Shown: positions 24,374 through 32,637 of the stretch, in pieces
Position numbering within the stretch: position 1 is the stretch's first letter
How the letters are laid out: every line of letters begins with the position of its first letter
NCBI RefSeq assembly: GCF_004795015.1
Contig: NZ_SSBI01000025.1
Span: forward strand, 44,273-108,272
Source of the DNA: Streptomyces sp. A1277
GTDB lineage: Bacteria > Actinomycetota > Actinomycetes > Streptomycetales > Streptomycetaceae
Length of the DNA stretch: 64,000 nt
Reading direction: 5' to 3'
The notes under the pieces: model-generated
Database searches by the model: none
Told to the model about the DNA's origin: nothing
What the model saw: the letters and a program-made list of their open reading frames with translations, nothing else
Position numbers and translations under genes: made by a program

Positions 24374-25090
24374 TTATCGAAAAGCTCGGGAGTTACGAGA
24401 TGTCTCGGCGTGGACCGTCTCGATGGCTACCGTGCGGTCATCCTTGATTGAGAACGAATGGCCCGGAAAATCATGCTGCGGGGCCGACAACTCGACCACT
24501 CGGATGTCCACATTGGGCAGTCGGGACGTCGAGATGACCCGATCGAGCTGTCCCACCAGTACCAGGGGCGGAACGATCCGCCACCGGAGGACCGATTCCG
24601 TGATGATGAAACGGAAAGTCTTGCCTTCCGAGTAAAGGACGCTCTGCCGTGCCAGTCGTGCGCCGATCGTGCGCTCCAGCTGGGCTTCGCTCAAGTTCCC
24701 GCGGGCGAAGACCGCCCTGACGTATTCGGGGGTCTGGAGCAGGCCGGGGACGAGGGAGGGCTGGAACAGGCGCAGCAGTGTGGTCTGTGATTCGAGGGCC
24801 TGCACCTGCTGTTGTTTGCGGCTGTAGCCCAGACGGCGGATCAGCCGCCACGCCGTGGCTTCCGTGGCCGCCTGCCTGGCGGCTGCCATGTACTCGGCCT
24901 TTGCCTCATCCGATACGCCTATGGCGGTGAGGATGCAGTCGACGTCGGTGACGCTCGGGGCCGTGTTCCCGTCCTCGATCTTCGACAGCTTGGACCGGGA
25001 CATGGCGGCGCCACGGGCAACCGCTTTTGCTTCGAGTCCGGAGGACTCCCGAAGTGCCCGTAGCGCCGGTCCAAGGCTGTGTTTGTTCAC
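24374..25090 (-). CDS. C-terminally truncated XRE-DUF5753 regulator, locus B
   Basis: This 238-residue protein has an N-terminal helix-turn-helix (SGLEAKAVARGAAMSRSKLS) and most of DUF5753 (VPGLLQTPEYVRAV, LPNVDIRVVEL). It stops soon after DDRTVAIETVHAE, about 45 residues short of the full-length locus A regulator. The final codons are out-of-frame sequence homologous to the start of the Cys-tail gene. The GTG at 25090 overlaps the DUF6879 stop (GTGA); an ATG at 25111 is an alternative. The DNA-binding half is intact, so it may act as a constitutive or dominant form. That is inference. Confidence 0.75.
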   Translation of the reverse strand: MNKHSLGPALRALRESSGLEAKAVARGAAMSRSKLSKIEDGNTAPSVTDVDCILTAIGVSDEAKAEYMAAARQAATEATAWRLIRRLGYSRKQQQVQALESQTTLLRLFQPSLVPGLLQTPEYVRAVFARGNLSEAQLERTIGARLARQSVLYSEGKTFRFIITESVLRWRIVPPLVLVGQLDRVISTSRLPNVDIRVVELSAPQHDFPGHSFSIKDDRTVAIETVHAETSRNSRAFR

Positions 25091-25614
25091 TCGCCGTACT
25101 TCGACCACCATTCAGTGAAGGGGACGGCGTGTTCCATCGCCTTGTCCCTGAACGCCAGAAACTCGGGCAGCCGTTCCTCTCCGGGGAATACAGTGCCGGT
25201 ATACCTGCCGTCCTGCGTGTAGCTCATCGTCCCGACAGCTCGCTCGTCGAACATCCAGAAATCCGGTGCGTCCGTGATCGGGTTGTCCCGACCAGTCGTG
25301 TCCAGGATGTAGAACTCCTCACCGGCGGTCATATTGCGGCGGTATCCCCAGGAAAGTTCGAAGCGTAGATATTCCGTCAGCGGGCGAGCGAGGACGTGTA
25401 CGCGGTAGATCCGCTTCCCTGCCCGGACCGCGTTCCCCACAGTTGTGAGCCAGCCGGCTGTTCTGTAACTCTCCGGCTGCGGTTCTCCCGCCAGAAACGC
25501 CCGGTAGGCATCGACCCCGCCCGATTTGCTGTAATCGTCCAGCGTCTCAAGGCGGAACGCTTCTCGTTCGAAGTCTTCGAGCCAGTCTCCGAGGGACTTA
25601 GACGAGGTTGTCAC
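25087..25614 (-). CDS. DUF6879-family protein, locus B
   Basis: This 175-residue DUF6879 protein has landmarks VLARPLTEYLRFELSWGY, AGEEFYILDTTG and FWMFDERAVGTM. It starts at a GTG (25614) that overlaps the preceding 63-residue gene by 17 bases, with AAAGG upstream. It ends in GTGA shared with the XRE start. It is the paralogue of the gene at 22295-22825 but clearly diverged, so the two loci are not a very recent duplication at this gene. Role unknown. Confidence 0.8.
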   Translation of the reverse strand: MTTSSKSLGDWLEDFEREAFRLETLDDYSKSGGVDAYRAFLAGEPQPESYRTAGWLTTVGNAVRAGKRIYRVHVLARPLTEYLRFELSWGYRRNMTAGEEFYILDTTGRDNPITDAPDFWMFDERAVGTMSYTQDGRYTGTVFPGEERLPEFLAFRDKAMEHAVPFTEWWSKYGE

Positions 25615-25789
25615 GCATGGCCTTTCGGATGAGCTCGACCGGAATTTCCACCAGCGTCTCGTGAGCGGGGACATTCAGCCCGTGGTCGGCTAAACGGCTG
25701 CCCTGGACGGCAAGTGTTCCCCGGTCCGTGGCGTAGATCGCAGGGCACTCGCCCTCGTCGCACTGGCCGACCAGTCGTGTCAGCTTCAC
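25598..25789 (-). CDS. Small protein leading locus B (TTA-containing)
   Basis: This 63-residue protein (MKLTRLVGQCDEGECPAIYA...) has two cysteines in CDEGEC and a VPAHETLVEIPVELI end like the locus A leader protein. The start GTG at 25789 follows AAGGAG at ideal spacing. Leu33 is encoded by TTA (25691-25693), which implies bldA-dependent translation and could make the whole coupled unit developmentally regulated. Function unknown. Confidence 0.68.
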   Translation of the reverse strand: MKLTRLVGQCDEGECPAIYATDRGTLAVQGSRLADHGLNVPAHETLVEIPVELIRKAMRDNLV

Positions 25790-25866
25790 GGAGTCTCCTT
25801 ATGGACGAGTGCGGTGATCCGATGCTTGCTGTCCCGTCGCCCGGGATCAAGAGGGTGGAGTTTCCG

Positions 25867-26748
25867 TTACTGGAAACCGCCGGTCCGGCAGTCGCGGCAG
25901 GGCCCCGGGGCCGGGGCGCGGAAGGCGCGGTTGCAGTCGTCGCAGTTCTGGAGGGGGATCACGGGCGGCGGCGCCGGGCGTTGCGGGACGAGGTCCGCCG
26001 GGGCCGGGAGCGGGGGCGGCAGGAGGGTGGTGATCCGGTGGCGGAGGAGCCTCGCCGGGTGCGTGACCGGTGTGGGGAGGGACGTGCTGAGGGCACGACG
26101 GACGGTGTCGGGGTGTGCTTCGCGTTCCAGCCAGGCGGCGACCCCCGGGGCGAGGGTGGCGATGTCCGCCTCGGAGAGCGTCAGTTCGGGGGCGTGGCGG
26201 CGGAGGTCCGCGAGGAGCAGGGCGGCGGTCCGGTGGAGGGCGTCGGTGGGGGTGCGGGGGTGGGGGAGCGGCCCCGGGAGCGTCGTCCTGGCTGCGGGGG
26301 CGGGCGGGGTCGTCGGCGCGGCGGTGGGCTTCGGCTCGGGCCGGGGGCGCGGCGGTTGCGGTGCGGGGCGCGTTGGGGTGGTGCCCGGGCGGTTGTACGA
26401 CTCCGTGCGCGTCACCACGCGGCCGTCCCTGAGGCGTACGCGGGTGCGGCGCAGGTAACCCGCCGCCTCCAGCTCGCGCAGGGCCGCCGCGATGCGCATC
26501 TCGCTCTCCGGGAAGCGGGCCGCGAGCGTCTTGACGCCGACCTTCGCGCCTTCGGGCAGCGACTGGATGTGGACGGCGAGCCCGATCGCCAGGAGGGAGA
26601 GCGCGTCGTGCTGGGCCAGGTGGTTGCCGATGACCGTGAAGCCGGACGCGTGGCGGGTGTTGACGTGAATGACACCGGAGGTCGGTGTGACGTCGCCGGG
26701 AGGAACGGGCGGGGCGCACGGGGGCGCGATAACCTGCTGGGCAGTCAT
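25867..26748 (-). CDS. Helix-turn-helix protein with Cys-rich C-terminus
   Basis: This 293-residue protein has an N-terminal winged-helix region (about 30-115: LSLLAIGLAVHIQSL, KTLAARFPESEMRIAAALRELEAAGYLRR) typical of phage/plasmid-type HTH proteins common in Streptomyces. A proline-rich linker and a C-terminal helical segment (about 165-240) follow. A short finger CDDC...CRDC ends the protein and could bind zinc. The ATG at 26748 gives a sensible length; GAAGAGA lies upstream. It stands alone between locus B and the WhiJ-like set. A regulatory role is inferred. Confidence 0.72.
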   Translation of the reverse strand: MTAQQVIAPPCAPPVPPGDVTPTSGVIHVNTRHASGFTVIGNHLAQHDALSLLAIGLAVHIQSLPEGAKVGVKTLAARFPESEMRIAAALRELEAAGYLRRTRVRLRDGRVVTRTESYNRPGTTPTRPAPQPPRPRPEPKPTAAPTTPPAPAARTTLPGPLPHPRTPTDALHRTAALLLADLRRHAPELTLSEADIATLAPGVAAWLEREAHPDTVRRALSTSLPTPVTHPARLLRHRITTLLPPPLPAPADLVPQRPAPPPVIPLQNCDDCNRAFRAPAPGPCRDCRTGGFQ

Positions 26749-27050
26749 CGGGAAGGTCTCTTCTTCCTCGGTGGTCAGGCCCCGGCCGGGGTTCTCAGTC
26801 CTGGTCGGGGCCGACTCGTGTCTGGGTTGTTGCGGCGAGCATATGCCCGACAAGCCGCCTCAAAACCAGCCCAGTTGCCATTTGTCACCCGCGCGAGTGA
26901 TGAGGGTCCGTACGGAGGTCGGGTGGGGTGGGGTTGGGTCCTTTCCCCGGTTTCTTTCAAAGCATTTGATGTCGTGGCGCACCGGGTCGCGGGTTTCCGC
27001 GACCCCATGGACGAGGTCGTGGATTTCCGCGACCCGGTGGGCCGATCGCG
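26749..27050. other. 302-bp gap with two tandem hairpins
   Basis: No gene is supported. Two similar hairpins lie at 26984-27005 (GGGTCGCGG / CCGCGACCC) and 27015-27034 (GGTCGTGG / CCGCGACC), each with a four-base loop. They immediately follow the stop of the minus-strand HATPase gene and probably act as a double terminator. The rest would hold the promoter of the HTH gene. Confidence 0.6.
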
Positions 27051-27476
27051 TCACGGTACGAGGTCGAGTTCGGCCCACACCGTCTTGCGCGGAACCGGCC
27101 CCGAGGTCACGCCCCAGCGGTCGGACAGGGCCTCGACGATCAACAGGCCCCGCCCGCTCTCCGCGTGTTCGCCGGGTACGGATGCCACGGGCAGGCAGTC
27201 GCCCTTCGTGTCCGTCAGCTCGATCCGGAGCACGGTGTCCTCGCGGACGGCTACGGCCAGTTGGAAGTCCCGGCCCGGCACCCTCCCGTGCACCGCCGCG
27301 TTCGCGGCCAGCTCGGCGACGATGTGCGCCGCCGCCGCCGAAGGCAGGCCCCAGAGGTCCAGATGCGCCACGGCGAGCAGCCGGGCGAGCCGGGCGCCCC
27401 GGCGGGTGGGGGAGAGCAGCACGGTGAACGCGCGCTCAGTGGTGGGCCGTTGGAGGCCGGCAATTTGTTGGTTCAC
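27051..27476 (-). CDS. HATPase_c-type regulatory protein of a WhiJ-like cluster
   Basis: This 141-residue GHKL ATP-binding protein has an N box AELAANAAVHG, a weak G1 (TDTKGD) and GRGLLIVEALSDRWG as the lid region. It resembles anti-sigma kinase-like proteins that accompany XRE/DUF397 pairs (abaA/whiJ-type clusters). It starts at a GTG (27476) with no strong ribosome site and is divergent from the XRE gene. Whether it still phosphorylates a partner is unknown. Confidence 0.8.
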   Translation of the reverse strand: MNQQIAGLQRPTTERAFTVLLSPTRRGARLARLLAVAHLDLWGLPSAAAAHIVAELAANAAVHGRVPGRDFQLAVAVREDTVLRIELTDTKGDCLPVASVPGEHAESGRGLLIVEALSDRWGVTSGPVPRKTVWAELDLVP

Positions 27477-27538
27477 ATCACTCAGCGTGGCCGCGTCTGC
27501 GTACCGTGCACAGTGACCGAGCCCTTGCGTACGGTGAC

Positions 27539-27575
27539 TGTCCGGCGCTTGTCCGGCGTTGTCCGGGCTGTCCGG
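27539..27575. promoter_or_regulatory. Fourfold TGTCCGG repeat upstream of the XRE gene
   Basis: TGTCCGG occurs at 27539, 27550, 27560 and 27569, about one helical turn apart, in the divergent promoter region. It is a plausible multi-site operator for the adjacent XRE protein. Confidence 0.5.
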
Positions 27576-27639
27576 AGTGACATGTGGGGACGGGGGGCGG
27601 TTGAGGAAGAACGGCACGCACGTCGGAAGTGGGGCACGG

Positions 27640-28521
27640 ATGAGTGTGGACGCGGTCGGCAAGGACCGGAGCGCCAACGGTGAGTCGGACGAGCACGGTT
27701 GGGACGTCGATCCCGAGGACGAGTCGGGCGCGGCGGTGGTCGCCGCCGTGGGCCGCCAGCTCAAGGCGTGGCGCGAGGCGGCGGGGCTGCGCGCGGCGGA
27801 GTTCGGGGCGCTGATCGGGTACGGAGAGGACCTGATCTACAAGGTCGAGGGCGGCAGGCGCATTCCCCGGCCCGAGTACCTGGACAGGTCGGACGACGTC
27901 TTGGGTGCGAACGGCAAGATCGCCGTGATGAAGCAGGACTTGGCGGTGGTCCGGTACCCGAAGAAGGTGCGGGATCTGGCGAAGATGGAGGCGCTCGCCG
28001 TTGAGATGGCGGTGTACGCCGAGCACGGCATCCACGGTCTTTTGCAGACGGAGGGGCATGCCCGTGCGCTGCTGGAGACGCGACAACCGTCCTATTCGCG
28101 CGACGAGGTGGAGCGGGGGGTGGCGGCCCGATTGGCTCGACGCTCGATCTTCGACCGCACACCGGCCCCGGCGCTCAGCTTCGTCCTGGAAGAGGCTGCA
28201 CTGCGTCGGCCCATCGGCGGCAGAATGGAGTGGCGAAGGCAGCTGGAACGCCTGCTTGCCATTGCACAGTTGAGAAACGTGTCGCTTCAGATCATGCCCC
28301 TCAACTGCGAGACTCATCCTGGGCTGGACGGTGGGATCGAGGTGTTGAAGTTCGGGGACGGTACGGCTGTGGGTCGTTCGTGGGGTGCGTTCAGCGGGCG
28401 CCCCGTCACCGACCCGAAGCAGCTCCGAATCCTGGAACTGCGGTATGGCATGATCCGGGCCCAGGCCCTGACGCCAGCGGAGTCACTGGCCTTCATCAAG
28501 CAAGTGCTGGGAGAGACATGA
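27640..28521 (+). CDS. XRE-family regulator with DUF5753 (WhiJ-like)
   Basis: This 293-residue regulator has an acidic N-terminal extension (about 1-33), then a helix-turn-helix (LRAAEFGALIGYGEDLIYKVE) and a full DUF5753 domain (IHGLLQTEGHARALL, LSFVLEEAALRR, LRNVSLQIMPL). Its stop overlaps the DUF397 start (ATGA). The set HATPase / XRE / DUF397 is the composition of WhiJ-type developmental regulator clusters in Streptomyces. The ligand or target is unknown. Start ATG at 27640 with GGAAGTGGGG upstream. Confidence 0.88.
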   Translation: MSVDAVGKDRSANGESDEHGWDVDPEDESGAAVVAAVGRQLKAWREAAGLRAAEFGALIGYGEDLIYKVEGGRRIPRPEYLDRSDDVLGANGKIAVMKQDLAVVRYPKKVRDLAKMEALAVEMAVYAEHGIHGLLQTEGHARALLETRQPSYSRDEVERGVAARLARRSIFDRTPAPALSFVLEEAALRRPIGGRMEWRRQLERLLAIAQLRNVSLQIMPLNCETHPGLDGGIEVLKFGDGTAVGRSWGAFSGRPVTDPKQLRILELRYGMIRAQALTPAESLAFIKQVLGET

Positions 28522-28727
28522 CTGACAATCCCTCCGCCGGGGACGCTTCTGCGATGAACTGGTTCAAGAGCAGCTACAGCGACAGCAGCAGCGGCAATAA
28601 CTGCGTCGAGGTCGCCACCGTCCCCAGCGCGGTCCTCGTGCGCGACTCCAAGGACGCCCAGGGCCCCCGCCTCACACACGCCCCGCGCGCCTGGGCGGCC
28701 TTCGTCGCGTACGCGGCACAGGGCTGA
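28518..28727 (+). CDS. DUF397 small protein
   Basis: This 69-residue protein has the DUF397 signature: WFKSSYSDSSSGNNCVEVA, VRDSKD and the final W-x-AFVAY. DUF397 proteins are co-encoded with and are thought to antagonise XRE-DUF5753 regulators. It starts inside the XRE stop (ATGA), so production is coupled to the regulator. Confidence 0.92.
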   Translation: MTDNPSAGDASAMNWFKSSYSDSSSGNNCVEVATVPSAVLVRDSKDAQGPRLTHAPRAWAAFVAYAAQG

Positions 28728-28736
28728 GGGGCCCGC

Positions 28737-29195
28737 GTGGCGCGTCCTCATCTGCCCTCCACCGAGGCCGCCGTCACCGCCGTGCGGGAGGTCGCGCGGG
28801 CGTACAACCTGGAGATGACCGTCACCGACGACATCGGGACCGACCAGACGTCCCGGCGCACGTCGGCGGGGGCCTTTGCCGTGGTCGACGCGGACGGGTC
28901 GCTGCCGCACGAGGCGTTCATCGAGCTGGGCGGGGCGCCCGCCGTCACCGTGCAGGTCTTTCCGGAGGACGACGCGCGGATCACCGTGGACGGGGTGGCG
29001 ATCGACGACGTGCCCCGTGACTCCGTGCCCGCGTTCCTGCGGTCCGTGTACGGCGGGCTGGCCTACGTGAAGGGCCGGCTCTTCACGCGGGGGTATTGGC
29101 TCGTCGTGCCGTTGCCCGGGGACGAGACGTACAAGGAGCTCGTGCCGCGCGCCATCCTCAGCCCCTGGCTCTCCCGTAACCTCCGCAGCCGCTGA
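28737..29195 (+). CDS. Conserved hypothetical protein
   Basis: This 152-residue soluble protein starts at a GTG with GAGGGG five bases upstream, nine bases after the DUF397 gene. No domain is recognised. It has a VTVQVFPEDDARITVDG core and a basic aromatic C-terminal third (LFTRGYWLVVPLPGDETY). Its position suggests co-transcription with the XRE/DUF397 genes and the gene that follows. Function unknown. Confidence 0.65.
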   Translation: MARPHLPSTEAAVTAVREVARAYNLEMTVTDDIGTDQTSRRTSAGAFAVVDADGSLPHEAFIELGGAPAVTVQVFPEDDARITVDGVAIDDVPRDSVPAFLRSVYGGLAYVKGRLFTRGYWLVVPLPGDETYKELVPRAILSPWLSRNLRSR

Positions 29196-29204
29196 GGGGG
29201 ACCG

Positions 29205-29699
29205 GTGGGGGAGGACATCGGGAAGCTGACGCGGCTCTTCGAAGCGCTGGGGGCCGAGGATGCCGAGGGGTGGGCCGAGTCGGAGGGCGAGGAGGGGCTG
29301 CCGCAGCTCGCCCGGTACCGGTTCCTGCGCATGGTCTGGCAGGACATCGACGCCTGGAGCACCACTGCGCCCCACTGGGTGGCCGCCTACCGTGAGGAAG
29401 GGGTGGCCGGCGGGGCCGTGGAGCGGGCCGTTCGGCTCGGGCTGACGGCCGTCGAGCTGGGCGAGATCGCCCGTGAGGTCGCCCGGGAGACCGCGTTCGC
29501 GCTGCTCCAGGGGATGGACGATCCGGAGCGGGGCGAGGTGCCGGGTGAGACGGAGGGGCGGTTGCCCGGGTGGTTCCTGGGGGAGCTGTCCGAGCGCGGC
29601 GAGCCCACCGGGCGCGTCCTCGGCGCGCTGCACGAGGACCTGAACGAAACGGAACCGCAGTCCCCTACCAGCAGCAGCACCGGAGGCGACACCGTATGA
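29205..29699 (+). CDS. Hypothetical acidic protein
   Basis: This 164-residue Glu-rich, probably helical protein starts at a GTG preceded by GAGGGGGACC. No domain is recognised. The Trp-rich middle (FLRMVWQDIDAW, TTAPHWVAAYRE) may form a core. Its final bases overlap the methyltransferase start (ATGA), so the two are translationally coupled and may act together. Function unknown. Confidence 0.62.
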   Translation: MGEDIGKLTRLFEALGAEDAEGWAESEGEEGLPQLARYRFLRMVWQDIDAWSTTAPHWVAAYREEGVAGGAVERAVRLGLTAVELGEIAREVARETAFALLQGMDDPERGEVPGETEGRLPGWFLGELSERGEPTGRVLGALHEDLNETEPQSPTSSSTGGDTV

Positions 29700-30502
29700 C
29701 CGCGTTCGACGTCAGTGAGCGGCGGATCTGGGACGGGCGGGCCGAGAGCTACGCCCGCACCTTCGCCCGGCTCTGCGTCCACACCGTGCCCGCCCTGCTG
29801 GACGCCGCCGAGGTACGGGACGGGACGCGTCTGCTCGACGTGGGGTGCGGCAGCGGCAGCGTGACCGTCGCGGCCCTCGCACGGGGCGCGGTCGTCCGGG
29901 CGGTGGACGCCGAGCCCGGCATGGTCGAGGAGACTCGGCGGGCGGCCCCCGGGGTGCCGGTGCGGATCGGCTCGCTGCCCCAGCTGCCGTACGCCGACGG
30001 GGAGTTCGACGCGGTCGTGGCCAACTTCGTGCTCAACCACGTCGGCCGCCCGCTGGACGCCCTGGTCGAGCTGCGCCGGATCACCCGCCCCGGCGGCCGG
30101 GTCGCCGTCACCGTCTGGCAGGCGCCCGGCGCCCCGGGGCAGGCGCTGGTCGGGCGCGCCGCCGAGGCCGCCGGGCTGACCCGGCCCGACTGGCTGGCCA
30201 CCGTGGACGAGGAGCACGACTTCCCGCGCACCCCGGACGGGCTGGCCGCCCTGTTCACGGCCGCCGGGCTGGGGGACGTACAAGGTGCCACGCACGCCTG
30301 GGACCACCGGGCCGCCCCGGAGGACTGGTGGGAAGGGCCCGCCGCCGGGGTCGCCGCGATCGGCCGGCTGGTCACCAGCCGGGGGCCGGAGGGCGTGGCG
30401 GCGGCCAAGCGGGAGTACGACGTGCTGTGCCGGGAATTCCTCGCGGACGACGGGCTGCTGTCGCTGCCGCACACAGCGGTGCTGGCGCGAGGGGCCGCAT
30501 AG
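29696..30502 (+). CDS. Class I SAM-dependent methyltransferase
   Basis: This 268-residue Rossmann-fold methyltransferase has motif I LLDVGCGSGSVTVA (about 47-60), an acidic residue at the end of strand 2 (VDAEPGM), and LRRITRPGGRVAVTVW as the later Methyltransf_11 block. The substrate is unknown. It is coupled to the preceding acidic protein by a four-base overlap. A 26-bp repeat array and a terminator follow. Confidence 0.85.
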   Translation: MTAFDVSERRIWDGRAESYARTFARLCVHTVPALLDAAEVRDGTRLLDVGCGSGSVTVAALARGAVVRAVDAEPGMVEETRRAAPGVPVRIGSLPQLPYADGEFDAVVANFVLNHVGRPLDALVELRRITRPGGRVAVTVWQAPGAPGQALVGRAAEAAGLTRPDWLATVDEEHDFPRTPDGLAALFTAAGLGDVQGATHAWDHRAAPEDWWEGPAAGVAAIGRLVTSRGPEGVAAAKREYDVLCREFLADDGLLSLPHTAVLARGAA

Positions 30503-30546
30503 GAACCGCCCGGCCGCGCGCCTCGGTATACCGCCCGGGCGCCCCC

Positions 30547-30620
30547 GTACCGCCCGGCGCATGCGGCGCCCCGTACCGCCCGGCGCATGCGGCGGCCAGT
30601 ACCGCCCGGCGCATGCGGCG
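30547..30620. repeat. 26-bp tandem repeat, three copies
   Basis: GTACCGCCCGGCGCATGCGG recurs at 30547, 30573 and 30599 with a 26-bp period. The array sits between the converging methyltransferase and LCP genes, just before the terminator hairpin. Confidence 0.9.
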
Positions 30621-30649
30621 GGGCCCGTACGGCGAACCGTCCGGGCCCC
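30620..30649. terminator. Bidirectional terminator before the first LCP gene
   Basis: A GGGGCCCG-TACGG / CCGT-CCGGGCCCC imperfect stem with a CGAA tetraloop lies between converging genes. Confidence 0.7.
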
Positions 30650-30661
30650 GTCGCATGCGCC

Positions 30662-31969
30662 TCAGTTCCCCGTGACCGTGACCTTCTCGTCGTTGTTGAG
30701 CTGGTCCACCAGCTGCTTGACCTTGGCCTTGTCCCAGACCAGGTTGCCGCCCACGGAACCGGAGATCGGCATGTTCAGCGAGGTGCCGTCGCCGCCCGTG
30801 ACGTCCTTCAGGGCGAAGAACATCTTGCCCAGGGACCACAGCGACATGTCCTTGTCCACGATCAGCGTGTCCAGGCCGGAACCCAGCGTCGGGTACAGCT
30901 TGAACGGGTTGATGATCGTGGAGAAGGTCGCCGTCTGGCTCGCCAGGGCCGCGAGGAACTTCTGCTGGTTCTTCGTACGGTCCAGGTCCGAGGTGAAGGC
31001 GTGGCGGGTGCGGACGAAGGCCAGGGCCTCCTGGCCGTTGAGGGTCTGCTTGCCGGCCTGGAAGTCGGCGCCGGAGTACTTGTCCTTGAACGCCTTCGGG
31101 ATGTCCAGCTCCACCCCGCCGATCGAGTCCACGATCTTGGCGAAGCCGCCGAAGCCGATCTCGACGTAGTGATCGATGTGCAGGCCGGTGTTGAACTCGA
31201 CCGTACGCACCAGCAGCTCCGGCCCGTCCGTCGCGTACGCCGCGTTCAGCTTGGTCGTGCGGCCCGTGGCCGCGTACTTCTTGCCGGACTCGGAACCGAC
31301 GAAGGACGGGATCTCGACGTTGGAGTCGCGGGGCAGCGAGACCAGCGTCGGGCCGTTGCCGCCGTCGTGCAGGATCATCATCGAGTCGGTCCGCTTGCCC
31401 TCGGCCGAGCCCGTGTGGAGCCGCTTCTTGTCCTCGGCCGTCATGCCCTCGCGGCTGTCGGAGCCGACGATCAGGTAGTTCGTCCCGTCGCCGCCCTTCG
31501 GCCGCTCGATGACCTTGGACAGGTCCACATCGCGGTTCAGCTTGGAGTCGGCCCAGAAGTACGTGCCCACGGAGACGCCGAGCACCGCGACGACCAGGAC
31601 CAGCGCACCGATCTTGATCCGGCGGGCCCAGTCGGGCGCGGCCCCCGGTCGGCCCTGGACGTAACCCCGGTCACCGCCGCCGCCACCGGGGCCCCCGCCG
31701 TGACCCGCGTCACGGCCGCCGTTTCCGCCGCCGTAGACCTGGCCCGTGTTGTAGCCGCTGTCGTACTGCGGCTGACCGTCGTCGTAGCCGGCCGGCTGCT
31801 GCGGCACCGGGCGCTGCCTCGGCGGCGCGGGGCGCTGCTGCGGCGGGGCCGGGCGGCGCTGGACGTGCGGCATCGAGCGGGCGCTCTCGGGCCGCTCGTT
31901 CGCGCTGCCCTGCCCGTAGCGGTTACCGCTGCGGTCGTCGTCGGTCCAGCCGTCGGGCCAATCGTTCAT
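30662..31969 (-). CDS. LCP-family wall glycopolymer ligase
   Basis: This 435-residue protein has an N-terminal Pro/Gln/Gly-rich cytosolic region (about 1-110), one membrane helix (about 117-137) and an extracytoplasmic LytR-CpsA-Psr domain. LCP landmarks are LIVGSDSREG, SMMILH, VSLPRDS, LNAAYATDGPELLVRTVE, IDHYVEI and FVRTRH. LCP enzymes move lipid-linked polymers such as teichoic acids or teichulosonic acids onto peptidoglycan. It has no LytR_C extension. It is the first of five LCP genes in 10 kb, all on the minus strand. Confidence 0.92.
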   Translation of the reverse strand: MNDWPDGWTDDDRSGNRYGQGSANERPESARSMPHVQRRPAPPQQRPAPPRQRPVPQQPAGYDDGQPQYDSGYNTGQVYGGGNGGRDAGHGGGPGGGGGDRGYVQGRPGAAPDWARRIKIGALVLVVAVLGVSVGTYFWADSKLNRDVDLSKVIERPKGGDGTNYLIVGSDSREGMTAEDKKRLHTGSAEGKRTDSMMILHDGGNGPTLVSLPRDSNVEIPSFVGSESGKKYAATGRTTKLNAAYATDGPELLVRTVEFNTGLHIDHYVEIGFGGFAKIVDSIGGVELDIPKAFKDKYSGADFQAGKQTLNGQEALAFVRTRHAFTSDLDRTKNQQKFLAALASQTATFSTIINPFKLYPTLGSGLDTLIVDKDMSLWSLGKMFFALKDVTGGDGTSLNMPISGSVGGNLVWDKAKVKQLVDQLNNDEKVTVTGN

Positions 31970-32088
31970 AGGGACCAGTGTGCAGGTCGGGGCCGCTCCT
32001 CTTACAGGTTGTGAGGAAAATCGGACCAGGGCTGTTGCGAAGCTGATGCATTGCGATGCTCTCCAGGCCCACGCATAAGGTGGACGGT

Positions 32089-32637
32089 ATGACAGATCAG
32101 GCTCCGCGCCCGGAGAGCGACATTCCGGCCAAGCCCACCGCGGCCTCCCGGACCACCCTCAGCCACATCATGACCGGCAGCGACACCAATCTCCTGGGTA
32201 CGGTGCACGGCGGCGTGATCATGAAGCTGGTCGACGACGCGGCGGGCGCCGTGGCCGGCCGGCACTCCGGCGGGCCCGCCGTCACCGCCTCGATGGACGA
32301 GATGGTCTTCCTGGAGCCGGTCCGCGTCGGCGACCTCGTGCACGTGCGGGCCCAGGTCAACTGGACCGGCCGCTCCTCCATGGAGGTCGGCGTCCGGGTC
32401 ATGGCCGAGCGCTGGAACGAGTCGACGCCGGCGACGCAGGTCGGCAGCGCGTACCTGGTGTTCGCCGCGGTCGACGCGGACGGGCGGCCCCGCCCCGTAC
32501 CGCAGGTCGTCCCGGAGACGGAGCGCGACAAGCGGCGCTACCAGGAGGCCCAGATCCGCCGCACCCACCGGCTGGCCCGCCGCCGCGCGATCCGTGAGCT
32601 GCGGGAGAAGCGGCTGGCCGACGGCATCGAGGACTGA
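32089..32637 (+). CDS. Acyl-CoA thioesterase (hot-dog fold)
   Basis: This 182-residue hot-dog-fold thioesterase of the ACOT7/YciA type has TNLLGTVHGGVIMKLVDDAAG as the catalytic helix region and VTASMDEMVFLEPVRVGDLV after it. A charged, helical C-terminal tail of ~40 residues follows. It hydrolyses acyl-CoA to free acid and CoA. The start is the ATG at 32089 with AAGGTGG upstream; an earlier in-frame ATG at 32056 lacks a ribosome site. It is divergent from the first LCP gene. Confidence 0.9.
   Translation: MTDQAPRPESDIPAKPTAASRTTLSHIMTGSDTNLLGTVHGGVIMKLVDDAAGAVAGRHSGGPAVTASMDEMVFLEPVRVGDLVHVRAQVNWTGRSSMEVGVRVMAERWNESTPATQVGSAYLVFAAVDADGRPRPVPQVVPETERDKRRYQEAQIRRTHRLARRRAIRELREKRLADGIED

Noticed and set aside
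32056..32088. Earlier start for the thioesterase at 32056
   Set aside because: The ATG at 32089 has AAGGTGG at proper spacing and gives the usual family N-terminus; the earlier one has none.
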